From assembly GCA_012934845.2 (NCBI GenBank), contig WNNJ02003216.1, positions 62,001-126,000 on the forward strand: 64,000 nt of DNA. Reading direction: 5' to 3'. The first letter of the stretch is position 1; each line of letters opens with the position of its first letter. A program made the position numbers and the translations under genes. Positions 20,560 to 32,486 of the stretch are shown here, one piece after another. The notes under the pieces are model-generated. The model saw only the letters and a list, made by a program, of their open reading frames with translations. It had not been told where the DNA came from and did no database searches. Source of the DNA: Pomphorhynchus laevis (Eukaryota > Acanthocephala > Palaeacanthocephala > Echinorhynchida > Pomphorhynchidae).

Positions 20560-21395
20560 AAGAAGGTTTTTAATAGTTGTTGAGTATTTATCTGCAGAAA
20601 GAAGTATGTCGACAGGTGTCCCTCAGGGTTCTGCATTAGGTCCTCTATTATTCATCACGTTCCTTAACGATTTACTCTTACGTATTAAGAACTCTCACTT
20701 GGCATTCGCTGATGATCTTAAAATTTGGACTGCTATACGGGATATTGATGACTGTAAATCTTTACAGGCAGACTTGGATCGAGTTCATGATTGGTGCCGC
20801 TCTACTGGATTACATCTTAATGTTGATAAGTGTATACTTATGAGGATGAGTAAAAAATCCAGTAATTTCACATCATATCGGGGATGTTCTTCTTACTGAA
20901 GTATCACACTATAGGGATATAGGAATTATCGTGCAGGCATCATTAAAAACTAAACTTAATAGTGAAAGAGCAATTAAAAGCGCTACTCGTGCACTTATAT
21001 TGTATATAACTCATTCCTTAAGATTACCACTAATGTCTTTAGATATATGTTTAACACGTTGGTTCGTCCGCATTTAGAGTATGCAATTCAGGCTTCTTTC
21101 CCGGTCACCAAACAAGAAAGGACAGATATAGAGTCATTTCTAAGGCGAGGTTCTCGCTTATGTTTGAATGCGAGATTGGATTATGCATCTCGATTAGATT
21201 TGCTAAGAATTCAACCGATGTCATCACGATTTTTGTTTCTTGACTTGATAGGAATGTATGCGCTTGTACACCGGTTGGACGGTTATCCGAGTTGTTCGAT
21301 CACATTACGTCCATCGATTTTGAGAGGTCACAGCAAAACTGTCTATAAAACAAGACATTCAAAATGCTAGAGACTGCCGCACAGGGTAATTGATA
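20560..21395 (+). mobile_element. CR1-like LINE fragment, RT palm to C-terminus
   Basis: It opens with GVPQGSALGPLLF (from ~20612), then AFADDLKIW, LNVDKCILMRM, and after a frame change LVRPHLEYAIQASFP (21060), RRGSRLCLNARLDYASRL and LRGHSKTVYK. A further change ends the frame near 21370. It abuts the family A 5' repeats, so one interrupted the other. Confidence 0.8.
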
Positions 21396-21895
21396 TGTGA
21401 AATTCACTGTCTGTGGAAATTGCTTCCGCCCAATCAGGTAGAAATTGATTCTCCAGTTTTAACGATAACAGCACATGAGGTTTTTGAATTGGCTAGGTTA
21501 TCTAGATCATCAGCAGGCCCAGATGATATCCATCTCGAACTTCTTAAATTACTTGCTCCTGTTCTGGCGGTACCATTAGCCTTTATATTTGAGTTGAGTT
21601 TGCGCATCTCGAAGTTATCTGCTGCCTGGAAAATAGCGATTGTAGTTGAATTGTAGTAGAAAATTGTGAAAAAGATGATCCAAATAACTATAGGGCAATA
21701 AGTCTAACTAGTGTTGTATGCAAAGTGATTGAGCGCGTACTAAACAGACGCATATATGATCATTTGAGTTCGATGATAATTCTCAATAATGCACAGCATG
21801 GATTTTACCCTCGGCGTTCATGTCTTACAAACTTATTACATGCTAGTGAAGATTGGGTTGGACACGTTGCTAACGGGTACTGTATCGATTTAATA
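21396..21895 (+). mobile_element. CR1-like LINE fragment, RT N-terminal part
   Basis: The frame from 21390 reads ITAHEVFELARLS, SAGPDDIHLELLK and AAWKIAIVV. After a stop at ~21654 the sequence continues with NYRAISLTSVVCKVIERVL and NAQHGFYPRRSCLTNLL, to GYCIDLIF at 21897, where a family A piece begins. The segment lies after, not before, a C-terminal piece of a related LINE, so it is a separate insertion or a rearrangement. Confidence 0.8.
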
Positions 21896-22318
21896 TTTGA
21901 CCACACATCCACATATCGTGTCCAACTCTCCTGGCCCACCATTTACATTCGCATACAACTTCGTCTTCTTCTAATAACTTTTCTTCTCATCGCTGTCGGC
22001 TCCCCATCGTTCATCAAGCGCCCTTTCTTAGGCGACACTCGCTTCACCTGTCTATTACTGCGTTCCCGTAATTCCCTCTTACTCTACGTTCCCAATTACT
22101 GTAACAACTACGGTCTGCGATCCTTCCTCGTCTCCGCACTCGCCTGGAATTAACTCCCTTTCGACGTCCGCCGCGCTCCCTCCTTTATCACGTTCAAATG
22201 TCGCCTCCGTACTCACCTCCTTTACACATGATTTAGATTTTCGTCTTTTGTTGTTGTGATCATGTAAGCGTGCGCCGACACGCATTTGCCACGTAAAAAT
22301 AAATATTTTTTACCCCTT
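21896..22318 (+). mobile_element. LINE family A, 5'-truncated (C-terminus and 3'UTR)
   Basis: It begins at DHTSTYRVQLSWPT and runs to the end of ORF2 (FRLR.H..-like end near 22230), then through the 3'UTR hairpin to AAATAAATATTTTTTACCCC. A stop after LAWN (22152) and a few base changes show it is dead. It inserted into the CR1-like RT just before it. Confidence 0.8.
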
Positions 22319-23216
22319 TAAAGTTATGCAATACGCCGATGACATCCTAATATATGCTCATACTCATGCACCCGCTCATTGCATACTCTATTTCGCAATT
22401 TCTGCCTCCAATTGTCTTTCTTCTATATACAAACGTCTCTCTCATCTTCGTCTCGTATTAAACCCAGAGAAGTCCAAAATAATGTGGATCCTCCCCCGTC
22501 AATCTAACATTTTTCCTTCTTCTGTATATTTTGCCTCATCAATCATCACCATAGTACACAATCTCACTTTCTTAGGCTTCTATTTCGATGATCACCTTTT
22601 CCCTAAACCCTTTGTCCGTGACAAGGTCTGCTCGTCTAACTTAATTCTCCGTGACATCCGCCGTATCCGCGCAGTTATCAACTTCCCTTCGGGTATGTCT
22701 CTTCTTTCATCGCTTCTTATCCCTAAAATCGATTACTGCCTTAGCCTTTTCGCCAATTCTCCAAAATCCATTATCCTACTTCTACAACTAATAATCAACT
22801 TTGCCGTTCGAGTGCTTTTTCGTCTCCGTCGCTTTGACCACACATCCACATATCTTGCTCAACTCTCCTGCTCCACTATCCACATCCGCATCAAACTCCG
22901 CCTTGTAACTTTTTGTCTCATCGCTGTCGGCTCCCCATCGTTCATTAACCTTCTTTTATAAGACGACACTCGCCCCACATCGCTATTGCTGCGTTCCCGT
23001 CATACCCTCTTACTTCACGTTTCCGATTACTCCAACAACTAGTCTCCGATCCTTCCTCGTCGCTGCCCCACTCGCCTGGAATCAACTCCCTCTTGACGTC
23101 GGCTGCGCTCCCTTCTTTATCACATTCAAACACCTACTCCGTCTACACCTTCTCGACACATGATTTACATTTTTGTTTTGTTGTGGTCATGTAAGCGTGC
23201 GTTGTCACGTATTTCC
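22319..23216 (+). mobile_element. LINE family A, second tandem copy
   Basis: It begins at MQYADDILIYAH (22326) directly after the preceding 3' end, and runs through the RT C-terminus to LLRLHLLDT and the 3'UTR at ~23190. Its frame is open for 211 codons and then shifts. The join to the previous copy matches that at 14602-14660. Confidence 0.8.
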
Positions 23217-23218
23217 AC

Positions 23219-23910
23219 AGTAGGCATCCAGAAGAATGCCTACTGTATGCCTACTCCAAATTTATATCCTATCAATATCACTTTGCAGAAACTCTACATC
23301 CTTTGCAGAATTAATTGTGCTCCACACTTTCAAGTCATCTGCGAAAGCAAGATATTGACATTGCAATTTACTCAGCAGAGAGTTGATGAAAATGTAAAAA
23401 AGTAATGGGCCAAGCACAGTCCCCTGAGGAACCCCTGAAGTTACACTACGCGGAAAAGAAGAGCAATCACCAACCCGTACTATATAGCTCCTAGATGACA
23501 AAAAATCAGCAACTCACGCTACAAGCATCCGGCAAATGCTATGATCGAATAATGCTTGCATCAATTGAGAATAAGGCACGCGATCGAATGCTCTACTACA
23601 ATCAAGAAACAGGGCATTAATAGAGCTACCTCGAGATATTTCTGAGATTCACGCCTCACGAGAACACAAGGGATTCGTCAGACAATATCTGTTTTTTCTG
23701 AAACCACGCTGTTGGGAGCGTTTTACTTATGGGTAGTTAAACTTATAGGCCTGTTGTTACCAGCTGAGCTCCTTAAACCTTTCTTATAAACAGGTACTAC
23801 CATAGCACGTTTCCAGTCGAGCGGTAATTTGCCAGAGTTTAAAGAGAGCTGAAACAGTATTGCCAAGGGTCGAGAGAGGTGGGCACTCAAGATATGTAAA
23901 AGAAAGAGGT
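23219..23910 (-). mobile_element. CR1-like LINE RT fragment
   Basis: In antisense, 23501-23262 encodes SSRSYIVRVGDCSSFPRSVTSG-like sequence in pieces: SGVPQGTVLGPLLFYIF and AFADDLKVWSTINSAKD. Upstream sequence (to ~23900) gives LPLDWKRAMVVPVYKKG and related RT fingers with stops. A small perfect hairpin (23217-23246) sits at its left end. Confidence 0.75.
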
Positions 23911-23944
23911 GAATGTCTAAATTCTTAATTTACTTGAGGATTTA

Positions 23945-24265
23945 TTGTTTTAGCTTTTACAGATGATGTAAAGGTATGGAAATTGATTAAAACCAACGAG
24001 GATCGAAATAACTTTCAAAATATCTTAAACATTGTTTATCGATGGTCCTTGAACACTATAATCGTATTGAATATTAAAAAGTGTACACATAGCAATAGGT
24101 CATAAATTAGGTCATAGCAATGTGAGTCAAGAATATTTTATTGACAACGAGTTTGTTGTTACCACGCAGTCCATTCTGGATCTTGGTATAATTTTTCAAA
24201 ACAATCTGAAAACAGGTACTAACACTGATTGGATTTGTAACGCAGCAAGAAGAATGATCTATATT
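23945..24265 (+). mobile_element. CR1-like LINE fragment (ADD block and thumb)
   Basis: It reads LAFTDDVKVWKLIKTNED and then, in another frame, SQEYFIDNEFVVTTQSILD and WICNAARRMIYI. The same sequence occurs at 24630-24770 and 27944-28100. A short AT-rich triplication (ATTTTTGATCTATATTAAAGC) at 24270-24315 joins it to the next piece. Confidence 0.7.
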
Positions 24266-24784
24266 GGAGCAATTTTTGATCTATATTAAAGCAATTTTTT
24301 GATCTATATTAAAGCAATTTTTGACTGGGTTGGACATGTTGCTAATGGGTACTGTATCGACGTAATATTTCTTGACTTTAGTCGGGCTTTTGATAAGGTG
24401 CCCCACAAAATGCTAATTTCCACCCTTGAGTCTTATAAAGTCAATTGCTCCATTATAAGCTGGATTCAAGATTTTCTTAAAGATAGATCATTTGCTGTTC
24501 GTGTAGGTCAATGCCTATCGTCTTATCGTCATATCACCTCAGGAGTACCACAGGGATCAGTCTTAGGACCCTTGTTGTTTAACATATTTATAAATCAGCT
24601 ACTAGATTTAATTGATGATTGTAATGTTTTAGCTTTTGCCGACGATGTAAAGGTATGGAAATTGATTAAATCAACAAGGACGGAAATGACTTTCAAAATA
24701 TCCTAAACATTGTATATTGATGGTCTTTAAACACTGGAATTTCATTGAATATTAAAAAGTGTGCACATATGAGATTAGGTCATA
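24266..24784 (+). mobile_element. CR1-like LINE, left half, interrupted by LINE B
   Basis: The frame from 24299 carries DWVGHVANGYCIDVIFLDFS, RAFDKVPHKML, SGVPQGSVLGPLLF and AFADDVKVWKLIKS. It stops at AGGTCATA (24777-24784), a sequence repeated at 27936-27943 where the LINE resumes. This shows a family B insertion with an 8-bp target duplication. Confidence 0.85.
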
Positions 24785-27700
24785 ATAATACAAATTTATT
24801 TAATGTGGCAAATGCGTACAAGCTGTACGCTTACAAGTCCACAAACAAAAATGAGAAAGTCAAGCAGATAAATTGTTAAAATGAGATCGGATTTGTCGTT
24901 TGAAGCACTGCAGGGAAGTTGATTGGCGTATATGAATGGGCAGATGATTCCACGATAAAGGAGCAGCCACCAGGAAGGAGCGGAGTCCAAAGGAGGTAGA
25001 GTAGTTTGGGACATGTAAAAGAAGGGAATTACAGGAACGCAAGGAACAGTAAACAGGACGAGAATTATCAAGAAAAGGAAGGTTGAGAAATGAAGGGTTA
25101 TGAAAAGTTACAAGGCGGAAAGCAATGATAAGAATACGAATTTGAACACGACAATAAATTGTAGGCAAATCGAGAGAAACAAGATGGTAGGATGTATGAT
25201 CGAAACGACGAAGACGGAGGAGAATTCGGACAGTTGCGTTGACGATGCGTTGTAGGGGAAGAAGAGTGGATTTAGGTGAGTTGGAAAATAGACTAAGACA
25301 ATAATCGAGTCTAGAAAAAAGGAGAGATGATATGAGAGTCATACAAGAAGGGAAATCGATCAATCTACGAACTTGACGGAGGTTGCGGAGTATCAAGGTA
25401 GATGAGCGTACTTTATCTCTAACGAAAGGTTTAAGTGAAAGTCGGTTGTCAAAATGGAAGCCTAGGAAAACGAGATTATCAACGATAGGAAGAATTGTAG
25501 AATTTAATGATACGGAGGGAGGTTCGAAGCCGAGGCGGACCTCCCTCCGTATCATTAGGATTTATCAGGATTATCGGAAATATCGATAATTTTGGATTTA
25601 TCAGGATTCAGAGAAAGGCGAAGGGAAGAAAGATAATTGGAAATTGAGACAAGACAGTCCGAAGCGGAAACACTAAGATCGTGAATACGATAAACAGGTG
25701 CATGAGCATAGATGAGAATGTCATCAGCATATTGCATAACATGGAAGTTGAATTTATGAGAAATCGAAGACAAATCACCAAGAAGAAGAGAGAAAAGTAT
25801 ATGGCCTAATACGGAGCCTTGTGGAACACCGGACGGAATGGACGAAGGATGGAAGAGAGACGAGTTAGAATATACGCGAAATGTACGGTTTGATAGATAT
25901 GAAGAAAACCATGACACAGTGGGTAAAGAGAAGCCATAATCATGACGAAGGCGATGGAGAAGAATCGAGTGATCGACGATGTCAAAAGCAGACGATAGAT
26001 CAAGAGAAACTATGACACTACATAATTTATGATCGCGCGATATGAGTAAGTCGTTATAAACTTTAAGACATGCAATTTCGGTAGAGTAATTAGAGCGAAA
26101 AGCGGCTTGGAAGGGAGGAAATAAGTTAGAGGAATAGAGATATGTATTAACTTGCTTAAGAACGAGACGCTCAAAGAGTTTAGAGAGGATTGGGAGAAGT
26201 GAAATAGGACGGTACGAAGATGGTAGTGAGGAGTCGAGAGATTGCTTTTTGATGAGAGGACGAACAGTGGCACATTTCCAGATGGCAGGAAATGTACGGC
26301 TACGGATGGACGAGTTGAACAATGTGGTTAGTAAGGGTAAGATAACGGAGCAGATATTTTTAAGCAAGTGAGTGGGAATTGGGTTAGAAGGAGAGGTTTT
26401 ATTAGGTAATGACAGCAGAACCGAAGAAACTTCATCAGACGAAACGGGAAGAAGGTGGAATAGTTCTGGGAGGGAAGTATTTAAAGATAAGAGTGGGTAC
26501 AAGGGGGCTATGGGTAGTAGGGAAAGTAAATTAGATAGCTTAGTTTGTAGATAAGAAGAAAATTCATCAGGATTTATATTACAAGGGGTAGATGATCGTG
26601 AAAGAATTGAGTTTAAGATTTTCCAATGAGATTTAGTGTTGGAAGATGACTCGAGTTGATTTCGCCAAAAGAGAGTACGTTTAGTACGTATAAGAATGAG
26701 ATGTGAACGGCGTTGAGAAAAGTAGGAATCACGAAGATTTGTAGGGAGTGAGTTGGGTGAACGTTTAAGAAAGCGTTTATACATACGAAAAGAGTGACGG
26801 AGTCGACGCTTAGAAAGACTACAGTCAGAATCGAACCAGGGAGCATGGCGCAAGCGCTGGGAACGTCGAAGTCGACTAGGCAGAAGGTTATTGAGGATCG
26901 ACGTAAGTTCAGAATCAAACAGAATGCAGAGATCATCGGGAGAGAGATAGTGAAGAGGAAGTGAAAAGAGTGAAGAATTGAGTAAGGCTGTGCAGAGATC
27001 AGGGATATCGAGAAGCTTCCATGGTCGACTTGGTGTAGATAAAGGTAAAGGCGGAGAAGGAGGATGGGGACGAGTAAGAGTAAGAGTGACAAGGAAATGA
27101 TCGGACAAACCAGGATCAGTAATTGACAAGGAGGTATAGTCATTGAAGCAGTTAGGAACAGCAATGATGTCGAGAGCACCGCCGAGGATATGAGTTGGGC
27201 TTGTTGAAAGTAATTTACAGTTAAAATCAGAAAAAAGATTAGTTAAAGTGATAGAGTCAGAGTCAGACGGGCGATCAAGACGAATGTTAAAATCGCTGAG
27301 AACAAAAGAAGGAGCATAAGCTAATGAACAGTGAGACATTAGATCTTCAAGGTCGTTAAAGAATATACGTGATGGGGCAACTGAACCTGGACGGTATACA
27401 ATCACAAGTTCCAGAGGGAAAGGCGTTGATAATCTGCATATGAGTAATTCGAACGAAGTGTAACGGATGTTAACGTTGATTTTACGTAAAGACATTGGGT
27501 GACGAGCAATGGCAACAATACCGCCATGGTTAGACGCAGTAGATGTATGAGATGTAATTTGACGAGCTGATTCAACTAGAGAACAACCAGAGCGACATAG
27601 ACGACGAATAGCAAGATCGTAGGAGTCAGAGTGCCAGGATTCGGTAATGCAGAGAATATCGATAGATAATTGATCGAAGATATCGAGAAGCATATCAGCT

Positions 27701-27935
27701 TTATGAAGAATGGAGCGAGTATTGAATAGACTAAGACGAAAAGTATGCTTAGGAGCGAGATCGACTAGCGAAGAAGACAAGGGGGAGAGATGGACGCCAT
27801 CGAATTTTTGGCCTTGTGTGAAGAACGTGAAAATTTCCGTTGATTTTACGTATAGATAAGGATGACTCGCCGTTTGTTTCACGTCGATGTTTTTCAATGC
27901 GAGCTAAATTGAGCTAAGCAATATCAGAAGGGGAG
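24785..27935 (-). mobile_element. LINE family B copy, nearly complete ORF2
   Basis: The ~3.15 kb insertion is bounded by AGGTCATA repeats. It starts (right side) near the end of ORF1 and contains ORF2 in two frames, 27897-25555 and 25555-24860. Endonuclease: LSLFNTRSILHKADM, CITESWHSDSYD, VIVYRPGS, LSDFNIRLDRP (family norm GDFN, so the catalytic GD is altered to SD), LDIIAVP and SDHFLVTL. RT: SYRPISLLPILSKLFERL, SLDLSSAFDIVDHSIL, SGVPQGSVLGHILFSLL and YADDILIYAHAP. The break at 25555 coincides with an 18-bp inverted duplication (25506-25556). The 3'UTR has the GCGTAC/GTACGC hairpin. It is the most complete family B copy here. Confidence 0.9.
25506..25556. repeat. 18-bp inverted duplication in LINE B ORF2
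   Basis: AATGATACGGAGGGAGGT (25506-25523) and its exact reverse complement (25539-25556) flank 15 nt. The related copy at 38.5 kb has only one arm and an uninterrupted frame there, so the second arm was added in this copy. It is the point at which ORF2 breaks. Confidence 0.9.
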
Positions 27936-28800
27936 AGGTCATAGCAATGTGAGTCAGGAATATTTTATTGGCGATGAGTTTGTTGTTTCCACGCAGTCCA
28001 TTCTGGATCTTGGTATAATTGTTCAAAACAATCTGAAAACACGTGCTAACACTGATAGGATTTGTAACGCAGCAAGAAGAATGACGTATATTGTCAAAAA
28101 TTGCTTTAAAGATTTATCTCCCGTTTGTGTTGTGCGTTTATATAATGCTCTTATAAGACCGATATTAGAATATGTGTCGCCAGTAGTCTTTCCGTGTACG
28201 CGAACATAACTTGATCAATTAGAGCGCATACTTCGACTGTTTACGAAATTATGTCCTCAGGTACGATATCTTCCCTATGAGACACGAATAAAATCTTTGA
28301 ATATGTCGGCAGTACGTGAAAGGTTCCTTCTTTTCGACCTTCCAGCTATGTATCGACTAATTAACGAAGATGAAAATTTTCGAGCAAATAGAGTTGAACT
28401 CAATGAACGGGATGGGCGTAGAGGGCACTCAAAAATATTGGTAGTACATGAACACGGAAAATACCCTCGTCATTTCCGACTGGCCCATCGAGCTGTGGGT
28501 GTTTGGAATCATCTTCCAGTTGATGTCGTTGGCGTGCATACAATCAATGAATTTAAATCCAATATATTGCTGGATTCGAAATGAGAACGAGTGGTGGTTG
28601 CTGCAGTACCCATGGTTTTGATATATTTGATTTTTTCATGCATTAATTTGTTTTTTTTTGTGAGCGGTCAAAAAAAGCCAATGGCTATGACCTGTAATAA
28701 TAATTTTTTTTCGTTTCTTATTTTTTTAGTTTCATTTTCTTTTTTTAAACTGTGATCAGGCAAAATAGCCATATGGCTAAGCCTTGTAATAATAAGTATG
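27936..28800 (+). mobile_element. CR1-like LINE, right half (C-terminus and 3'UTR)
   Basis: It resumes the LINE of 24266-24784: SQEYFIGDEFVVSTQSILD, then LSPVCVVRLYNALIRPILEY (27949-28209), a stop after FPCTRT, and from 28297 the C-terminus with RRGHSKILVVHEHGKYPRH and LAHRAVGVWNHLPVDVV, ending 28584. The 3'UTR contains two similar hairpin motifs, GCCAATGGC (28676) and AGCCATATGGCT (28768), each followed by TGTAATAATAA. The doubling suggests an end duplication or a second element's tail. Confidence 0.8.
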
Positions 28801-28807
28801 TAGTGCT

Positions 28808-28966
28808 TTTAAATATAAATTAAAACCACTTTCTGTTGATATGAATAAAATACCTATTGTAATTACAATAGGTATTTAATTACAATACCTATTGTAATTA
28901 AAGCGCACTTCAAGAAATATTTTAGAGCAATCGTAAGTAAAACTGATATAAAACACTATTTAAGTT
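28808..28966 (+). mobile_element. Penelope-like element piece, left of a LINE insertion
   Basis: The sequence aligns with 12119-12240 of the longest PLE copy (AAAACCACTTTCTGT, ATGAATAAAATAC, ATAAAACACTATTT). A three-part palindromic expansion lies at 28848-28900. It stops at ACTATTTAAGTT (28955-28966), which recurs at 32487-32498 where the PLE resumes. Confidence 0.75.
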
Positions 28967-31900
28967 TTTGAAAATATCCATTTTATTATTATAACAAACA
29001 GAAGCAAATGAGCTACAAGCTCGTGTCGCTTACAAAACATGATAAAATAAAATAAAAAACATCAACAAAAAAATTCAATCAAATAGTAGTTGCAAATTCC
29101 TTCTTTCGGCTTCGATGTCTTTCTTGATAGCATCACTTGATATACTACTAGAGATATCAAGGCATTTTAGTGCATTCCACCCGTTAATTACCCTGGTTGC
29201 AAATCGATGGTGAACAGGAATTCTTGTAGTTGGCTTTATTAATTTCCACATATGCCCACGAGTTTCTCGTCAATCATTCACGGATAATAAGCTAGAGAGA
29301 CCACCAAAGCCATCGGAAACAATTTTGACTGCAGTTGATAAATCAATGGCCGATCTGCGATATTTCAATGTGCCGACACGTAGATATGTCAAACGTTCAG
29401 CATATCTCAAATTCGAGAAATTCGGAATCATTCGTGACCCTTTACGTAACAAGTTCTCAATGTCACGAGATTACCTTAAAGTCTGTGGATAAGTTACAAG
29501 TAAACCGTATTCAAGGATGAAAAGAATATAAGAGCAAAATAGTCGCTTGAAGATTGATGGACTTATCCGATCAAAAGACTTGAAAAACATCCATAAAATA
29601 CGATAGCCTCGATTACAAATATATTTAGTGTGGACATTAGTTTTTAAGCTACTGGTCATCATCACACCAAGATCTTTGAATTCACCCACTCGGCCTATCT
29701 GAATCGAACCTATCTGATATGATGAGTTTAGTGAAGAACCAATGGACATATGCGCATATTTAGAGGGGTTAACCCTTAAACCATTTTCCACTGACCATTT
29801 TTCTAGACATATCAGATCATCTTGAAGGATCTTAATGTCCCTTCCGTCTCTAATAGACCGCCATATCTTAACATCGTCAGCATACATTGCGATAAGAAAG
29901 AATTACAGATGGGAGATCATTGATATATACAATAAAAAGAAGTGGGGAGATAACAGCACCCTATGGAACGCCAGAATGAATAACGAATGAGGTGGACATA
30001 TCTGCACCTACACGTACTTTGAAAGAGCGTGAACTTAAGTAATTTGCAATCCAGGCGACATACATAGGACAAACACTAAGTGACCTCAATTTGTGAATGA
30101 GTCGATCATGCGGAACAATCAAAAGCATGAGAGAAATCTACAATAAGTACATCAGATTGAACTTGTTCATCTAATGAAGACTGCCATGCGTTGGAAGAAA
30201 CCAAAAGGTTACTTATTGTTGATCTATTTGGTCTAAAACAGTGTTGTGAGTCAGTGAGTTTACCGTTGCTTTCCAAATCGGAGGATATGTTTTTGACTAT
30301 TAGCTTTTCAAGCAACTTACAAATAATACATGTCAAGGCTACTGGGCGATAGTTCTTACACACTTGTCGATCTCCCATTTTATACACTGGAACTACAATG
30401 GACTCCTTCCAACGCGAAGGAATTCGAGATTAGAGAATAGAAAACTGAAACATACGGAAAACATATAAATATATTTGAGGAGCAACTTTATTTAAAAGAA
30501 TTGAGTGAAGTCCGTCCGGACCGGTAGCGATGTTCGGCTTTAATTTAAAGAGAAGCTTTAAAACATCTTCAGCACAAAACGACAGATTAGATCGGTCGAA
30601 TGCATCTGAACCCTTTTCTGATTCAGAACTACACATTGTTCGCGAAGAGCAAAACATCGATGAGAACTCTTGGGTAAATAAGTTCGCCATGACACTTTTA
30701 CACGTGACCTCGCCTTGAGAATCATCCCTCAACGATACTAGTTGAATATTCGAGCCCCTGATTTTGCGAATGTAAGAGAATATAGCCTTGCCATCCATAG
30801 AACTCAGTTTCTCCTCAAACTGACGACGTTTCGTAGTTTTGAAAGTGGTAAATCTATTCCTAATTTGTTTGAAAGACTCATAAGATTGTTGTCCACAACG
30901 AAATGAAATCCACGCATGTTTACGTGCGCGTGAGTGATATCGGAGAAGCCCATCAAACCAAGGACAAACTTGCCTACGTGTTTTAAATTTGGGAGAATGC
31001 AATATCAGTAAGTTATAGAGTGTGCTCTCAAAAACATACCAAGCCTTGTCTATTCCGCATTTATACGGGTCTGGCTATCTAACCAGATTCAATTTGTAGA
31101 TAATTGCGTCGAAATCAGCCTTCCAGAAGTTCAGAGGCTTACCATGCATGGGACTGAGCGACGTTACATTCCTTGCGCATTTAAATGAAAAGGACAGTAC
31201 GCAATGATCGCTCATCCTGAGTGCAGAAAGATAATCTATGTGAGTAATATCAGACTTAAACGAAGACAAGACCACGTATAGCTGGGCAGACGACTGGCTA
31301 GTGAAACGGGTTGCCTCACGTCCATGCTGATGCAGACGACTGTTGTGTAGAACACTCAATAAAACCGAGTCCGATGCAATGCGACTAGTAGATGAAAACG
31401 AGTCCCAATCTATTGAGGGAATATTCAGATCTCCTAAGATTAGGCATTTTTTCTGTTGACCACAGAGCTCAATAAGTTCTATTAAATCATCGCTACTTGC
31501 CAAAGGAGGACGATAGAACACTAGCACATACATAGAATTGACCTGATCAAGGCACAATTTGAGGTATAAAGCCTTAATCATAAAGCCTTATTATTTTTGT
31601 ATTATAAATCCCATTGGCATCACTAATCGTCTGCAAACACACTACATCAATACCTACATTTTTTACATCAATATCTGCATTTTTTCTGTTGACCACAGAG
31701 CTCAATAAGTTCTATTAAATCATCGCTACTTGCCAAAGGAGGACGATAGAACACTAGCACATACATAAAATTGACCTGATCAAGGCACAATTTGAGGTAT
31801 AAAGCCTTAATTATAAAGCCTTATTATTATTGTATTATTAATCCCATTGGCATCACTAATCGTCTGCAAACACACTACATCAATACCTAAACTACAATAT

Positions 31901-32300
31901 AACAATACACCCCCTCCCCTTCGACCAGATCGATCACAACGAAACATGTTATATCCATCTATGGATAATAAGCTGTCAGGAACAAGGTCAGAGAGCCAAG
32001 ATTCACTAAGGGCAATGATATTTGGATGATAAGAAGTAGCTATGACCTTCAATTCATCCATCTTATTGAGAACGCTTCGAAAGTTCGAATATATAACTTT
32101 GAGCCATTTGTTGTTTTTACGGTATGGCGCATTGGGTCTTATCTTACAATTCTCAAAAAAGTTTTCATAGCGGGGCCATCCTCATCGTGGACGACGCCGA
32201 ACTACCCGAAAATTACAATATGCAGATCAGTTTCTCCAGATTCTATCCGAGCATTTAGCTCGGATAGAATAGCTCGGATTTTCTTCTTTCTTTTATAAAA
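28967..32300 (-). mobile_element. CR1-like LINE, long copy inserted in a Penelope-like element
   Basis: The insertion is flanked by ACTATTTAAGTT direct repeats (12 bp). From right to left it encodes an APE endonuclease (ALSESWLSDLVPDS and GRRGGGVLLY near 31900; LILGDLNIPSIDWDS near 31430; MSDHCVLSFSF near 31190), a linker with PWFDGLLRYHSRARK near 30960, RT fingers (ATGPDGLHSIL near 30520, NYRPVALTCIICKLLEKL near 30320, VDFSHAFD near 30130), and palm/thumb (YADDVKIWRSI near 29880). It is broken by several frame changes and contains a ~233-bp tandem duplication (31444-31909). The 3' end at ~28985 has a TTATTATTATAA-type tail. Confidence 0.85.
31444..31909. repeat. Tandem duplication, 233-bp period, inside LINE endonuclease
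   Basis: Sequence beginning GCATTTTTTCTGTTGACC at 31444 is repeated from 31677 with a few differences, over about 214 bp, ending near TACATCAATACCTA in both units. It duplicates part of the endonuclease coding region and so post-dates or accompanies loss of function. Confidence 0.8.
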
Positions 32301-32301
32301 A

Positions 32302-32485
32302 AATCTTTATAGAACGATGAAAAGTATTTTTATTTAAAATAACAAAACGTTAATGTCCGATATTTCGATAGCTACTGATATCATCGTCAGGAAACTGTCG
32401 ATGATAGCAGTTGCTATCGAAATATCGGACATTAACGTTTTGTTGTATTAAATAAAAATACTTTTCTTAGTTCCATAAAGATTTT
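32302..32485. repeat. Long foldback (MITE-like) element
   Basis: Arms of ~75 nt pair almost perfectly around a short centre. Outer parts AAATCTTTATAGAAC and GTTCCATAAAGATTT differ at one position; inner parts AAAAGTATTTTTATTT, CAAAACGTTAATGTCCG and ATATTTCGATAGC each have their reverse complement on the right. There is no coding capacity. It sits at the 5' edge of the inserted LINE, just inside the right target duplication. Confidence 0.8.
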
Positions 32486-32486
32486 A

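Noticed and set aside
20319-20636. A repetitive protein read through the 16-bp array (DQSSSRSIQ-type repeats)
   Set aside because: It is the translation of a noncoding tandem repeat in the LINE 5'UTR; 16-bp units shift frame every copy.
32330-32465. Hammerhead core in the foldback (CTGACGA...GAAA on the minus strand)
   Set aside because: An extra U follows CUGACGA, the GAAA lies inside a long perfect stem, and stem I cannot form next to the core.
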